In this document: one piece after another, positions 6,304 through 8,356 of the stretch
Layout of the letters: each line of letters begins with the position of its first letter
Numbering within the stretch: position 1 is the stretch's first letter
Assembly: GCA_013202315.1 (NCBI GenBank)
Contig: JABMRZ010000296.1
Span: forward strand, 1-8,356
Length of the DNA: 8,356 bases
Origin: Candidatus Tariuqbacter arcticus
GTDB taxonomy: Bacteria > Electryoneota > Tariuqbacteria > Tariuqbacterales > Tariuqbacteraceae
Direction of reading: 5' to 3'
Position numbers and translations under genes: made by a program
The notes under the pieces: model-generated
The model's input: only the letters and a program-made list of their open reading frames with translations
What the model was told of the DNA's origin: nothing
Database searches by the model: none

Positions 6304-7784
6304 AATCTATAGTGATAGACCCCATCACCCGTCTGGAAGGGCACGGCAAGATTCACCTGTTTGTGAACGACGACGGCTCGCTCGCTAACTGTTACTTTCA
6401 GATTCCCGAACTTCGCGGCTTCGAAAAATTCTGTCAAGGGCGCCCGGTGGAAGAGATGTGCCGCATCACCACCCGCATCTGCGGCGTATGTCCGGACGCT
6501 CATCATATGGCTTCGGCGAAGGCGGCTGACGCCGTTTATGGTGTTACCCCTCCTCCTGCGGCGATAAAGCTGCGCAAATTATTATATAATGGATTCTACG
6601 CCAGCGATCATACCACTCACTTTTTTGCTTTGGCGGGACCGGATTTCATTTGCGGGCCCGATGCGCCTCCGGCTGAGCGGAATATCCTCGGTGTAATCGC
6701 CAAGGTCGGCATCGATGCAGGGATGAAGGTAATCAATCAGCGCGCTCGAGGCCAGAGGGTCATTGAAATCATAGGCGGAAAGAAGGTCCATCCGGTTACC
6801 ACCCTGCCCGGCGGTATGGCGAAGCGAATTTCCAAGGAAGAGCGCGATGAATTGATTAAAATCGGCGAGGAAATGGTGGAATTCGCCAAGTTCACCATTA
6901 AAATCTTCGATGATATCGTCCTCGGCAACAAAGCGTATGTTGACCTTATCCTATCCGATTCCTATGCCCATGAAACCTACAATATGGGACTGGTGGATGC
7001 AAACGGCAAGGTCAATTTCTATGAAGACGAAGTGCGCGTAGTAGGTCCCGATGGTAAGAAGCACGCTCAATACAAGCCGACCGAATACCTCGAATATGTC
7101 GCCGAACATGTCGAGCCCTACAGCTATCTCAAGTATCCCTATTTGAAGAAGATTGGCTGGAAGGGTTTTGTGGATGGAGTTGATTCCGGGGTGTTCAAAG
7201 CCACTCCGCTTTCCCGGCTGAATGTTTCCGATGGTATGGCGACACCGATGGCGCAGGAGCAATATGAGCGGTTCTATGAGACCCTCACCGGCGACTCCAG
7301 CGGCAAGACTCCCGTTCATGCCACTCTGGCTACCCATTGGGCGCGAATTATAGAATTAGTCTACTCCTGTGAAGCCACTCTCCAGTTTGCGAAGGATGAT
7401 GAAATCACTTCCGACAAAATACACAATCCGCCTGAAGGCATTGTTGGTGAAGGCATTGGTATTGTAGAAGCGCCCCGCGGAACGCTGACTCACCACTACA
7501 AAACCGATGAAAACGGGATTATAACCAAGGCTAACCTGATTGTCGGCACCACTAACAACAACGCCCCCATCACTATGTCGGTCAAACGGGCGGCGGAAGG
7601 GTTGATTAAGAAGGGCGTTGAAATCACCCAAGGTATGCTCAACCGCATTGAGATGGCTTTCCGCGCTTACGACCCATGCTTCGGCTGCGCCACTCATTCG
7701 CTTCCCGGTCAAATGCCGATGGAACTGATCGTGCATGACGCGGAATCCGGGGAAGTCATTCAAAGAGCGCGGCATAATTGCTGA
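6300..7784 (+). CDS. mvhA: [NiFe]-hydrogenase large subunit (MvhA-like), catalytic, unprocessed precursor
   Basis: The 494-aa catalytic subunit holds the NiFe(CN)2CO centre. Cysteine ligands are C61 and C64 (L1 motif RICGVCPDAHH, 59-69) and C460 and C463 (L2 motif DPCFGCATH, 458-466). The fourth ligand is a normal cysteine (TGC at 7686-7688), so this is not a selenocysteine enzyme. The protein continues 28 residues past H466, the expected cleavage point, and so is a precursor needing the protease encoded next. The start is ATG 6300, overlapping mvhG as ATGA (6300-6303), with GAGGAG (6285-6290) upstream; MKSIVIDPITRLEGHGKI is the classical large-subunit N-terminus. An open frame from 6027 is only read-through of the mvhG region. 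The reaction is reversible H2 oxidation in the cytoplasm. Confidence 0.97.
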   Translation: MKSIVIDPITRLEGHGKIHLFVNDDGSLANCYFQIPELRGFEKFCQGRPVEEMCRITTRICGVCPDAHHMASAKAADAVYGVTPPPAAIKLRKLLYNGFYASDHTTHFFALAGPDFICGPDAPPAERNILGVIAKVGIDAGMKVINQRARGQRVIEIIGGKKVHPVTTLPGGMAKRISKEERDELIKIGEEMVEFAKFTIKIFDDIVLGNKAYVDLILSDSYAHETYNMGLVDANGKVNFYEDEVRVVGPDGKKHAQYKPTEYLEYVAEHVEPYSYLKYPYLKKIGWKGFVDGVDSGVFKATPLSRLNVSDGMATPMAQEQYERFYETLTGDSSGKTPVHATLATHWARIIELVYSCEATLQFAKDDEITSDKIHNPPEGIVGEGIGIVEAPRGTLTHHYKTDENGIITKANLIVGTTNNNAPITMSVKRAAEGLIKKGVEITQGMLNRIEMAFRAYDPCFGCATHSLPGQMPMELIVHDAESGEVIQRARHNC

Positions 7785-8224
7785 AGCCCCTGCTAATACT
7801 GTGTCTCGGCAACGAGATTATCAGCGATGACGGATTCGGTCCGGAAGTTGCCCGGCGGCTGATGGTGAACGATTACTTTTCAGAACAGGTGGAGGTTATC
7901 TTCGCGCCGGTCGCAGGATTCAAACTCCTCGACCTTCTCACCGGCAGAAAGAAAGTCCTGATTGTGGATACCATCCGCACCGGCGATGCTCCGCCGGGAA
8001 CGCTCAACAACTTTTCCGCCGGCGCTTTCACACCCTCATATCATCTGACCACCAGTCATCAAATCAATCTCCCGACCGTATTAGAATTAGGGCGGATTTT
8101 GGGTGTCGATATGCCTGAAGTGGTCGATGTAGTCACGGTTGAAGCGGAGGATCTTGAAACATTGAGCGAAGAACTTTCGCCGTCAGTCCATCAAGCGGTG
8201 GACGGCGCTATAAGTCTCATCTAG
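7778..8224 (+). CDS. hydrogenase maturation endopeptidase (peptidase family M52, HyaD/HycI/FrhD type)
   Basis: The 148-aa protein belongs to the nickel-dependent proteases that remove the C-terminal peptide of the large subunit after nickel insertion. The N-terminus LLILCLGNEIISDDGFG (5-21) contains the family GN...DDG motif. By alignment to HybD, the metal-contacting residues are D18, D64 (LIVDTIRTG) and H94 (TSHQINL). The MvhA precursor just upstream has a 28-residue tail, the expected substrate. The start is TTG 7778, 7 bp inside mvhA, with a weak purine-rich AAAGAG (7762-7767) upstream; this overlap suggests coupled translation. CTG 7781 is a less likely alternative. The protein ends at 148 residues, near the short end of the family, with its core complete. 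Confidence 0.92.
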   Translation: MLKPLLILCLGNEIISDDGFGPEVARRLMVNDYFSEQVEVIFAPVAGFKLLDLLTGRKKVLIVDTIRTGDAPPGTLNNFSAGAFTPSYHLTTSHQINLPTVLELGRILGVDMPEVVDVVTVEAEDLETLSEELSPSVHQAVDGAISLI

Positions 8225-8280
8225 GAATGGATATCACAAAATACGGTAGAGGAGTTGTAACATTATAGCTCTTTGAAAAT

Positions 8281-8304
8281 GGCGGGCTTGGGGACAATCC
8301 CGCC
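8281..8304. repeat. inverted repeat after the cluster (possible terminator or dispersed palindrome)
   Basis: GGCGGG (8281-8286) pairs with CCCGCC (8299-8304), and TTG (8288-8290) with CAA (8295-8297). One C/T mismatch and a GGGA loop complete a near-perfect hairpin 57 bp after the last stop codon. It could help end transcription, but TCCACAC follows rather than a T-run. The composition is typical of small dispersed intergenic palindromes. Confidence 0.45.
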
Positions 8305-8332
8305 TCCACACGAGTAGTAGGGCAACCGGGGA

Positions 8333-8355
8333 GTCGGGGTTGTCTCAACCCCGAC
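8333..8355. repeat. perfect 10-bp inverted repeat at the window edge
   Basis: GTCGGGGTTG (8333-8342) and CAACCCCGAC (8346-8355) form a perfect stem with a TCT loop. A T-run, if any, would lie beyond the window, so a terminator cannot be confirmed. The preceding GTAGGGCAACCGGGG (8317-8331) recalls common dispersed repeats of environmental bacteria; this comparison is from memory only. Confidence 0.45.
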
Positions 8356-8356
8356 A

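Noticed and set aside
7686..7688. Selenocysteine at the NiFe site
   Set aside because: The codon is TGC (cysteine), with no in-frame TGA.
8227..8317. Two tiny open frames (13 aa from 8227, 12 aa from 8279)
   Set aside because: They are very short with no supporting context; the second runs through an inverted repeat.

Overview
The window is almost entirely one gene cluster on the + strand (259-8224). It encodes a cytoplasmic, iron-sulfur-rich, NAD(P)-linked [NiFe]-hydrogenase of the Mvh type (group 3c-like). Every protein has recognisable hydrogenase, complex-I-like or heterodisulfide-reductase-like signatures. None has a Tat signal or an evident membrane span. Shine-Dalgarno-led, tightly packed genes with several TTG/GTG starts point to an anaerobic bacterium. 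I cannot fix the phylum from this sequence. The intergenic palindromes recall those seen in environmental anaerobes such as Chloroflexota/Dehalococcoidia, but that is only an impression.

Layout: 1-258 is a non-coding leader, AT-rich except for GC-rich palindromes at about 65-140. It is followed by a NuoE/HoxE-like [2Fe-2S] protein (259-714), a small thioredoxin-fold [2Fe-2S] protein (732-1115), a 134-bp gap with a GNRA-type hairpin, and a NuoF/HydB-like flavoprotein with extra ferredoxin domains (1250-3079). Next come a 583-aa chimera joining a HoxU/NuoG-like N-terminus to the C-terminal part of HdrA (3089-4840), then MvhD (4837-5304), MvhG small subunit (5335-6303), MvhA large subunit (6300-7784) and an M52-family hydrogenase maturation endopeptidase (7778-8224). 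The last 132 bp hold no convincing gene but contain two strong inverted repeats.

How the genes may work together (inference): H2 is split at the NiFe site of MvhA. Electrons pass through the three [4Fe-4S] clusters of MvhG to MvhD, then into the HdrA-like half of the chimera, through its ferredoxin and HoxU-like clusters, and to the NuoE/NuoF module where NAD(P)+ would be reduced at FMN. Flow could also run in reverse, to evolve H2. The HydB-like layout of the NuoF protein (extra N-terminal [2Fe-2S] and C-terminal 2x[4Fe-4S]) leaves room for ferredoxin-dependent electron bifurcation. HdrB and HdrC are absent from the window, so this is not a standard Mvh-Hdr complex here.

The most unusual element is the chimera. 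It keeps the HdrA cluster motif and the C-terminal flavin-side segments, but lacks the HdrA N-terminal part containing the GxGxxG dinucleotide-binding loop, and also lacks the His/Cys cluster motif of NuoG. It looks like an adaptor made from two electron-transfer families.
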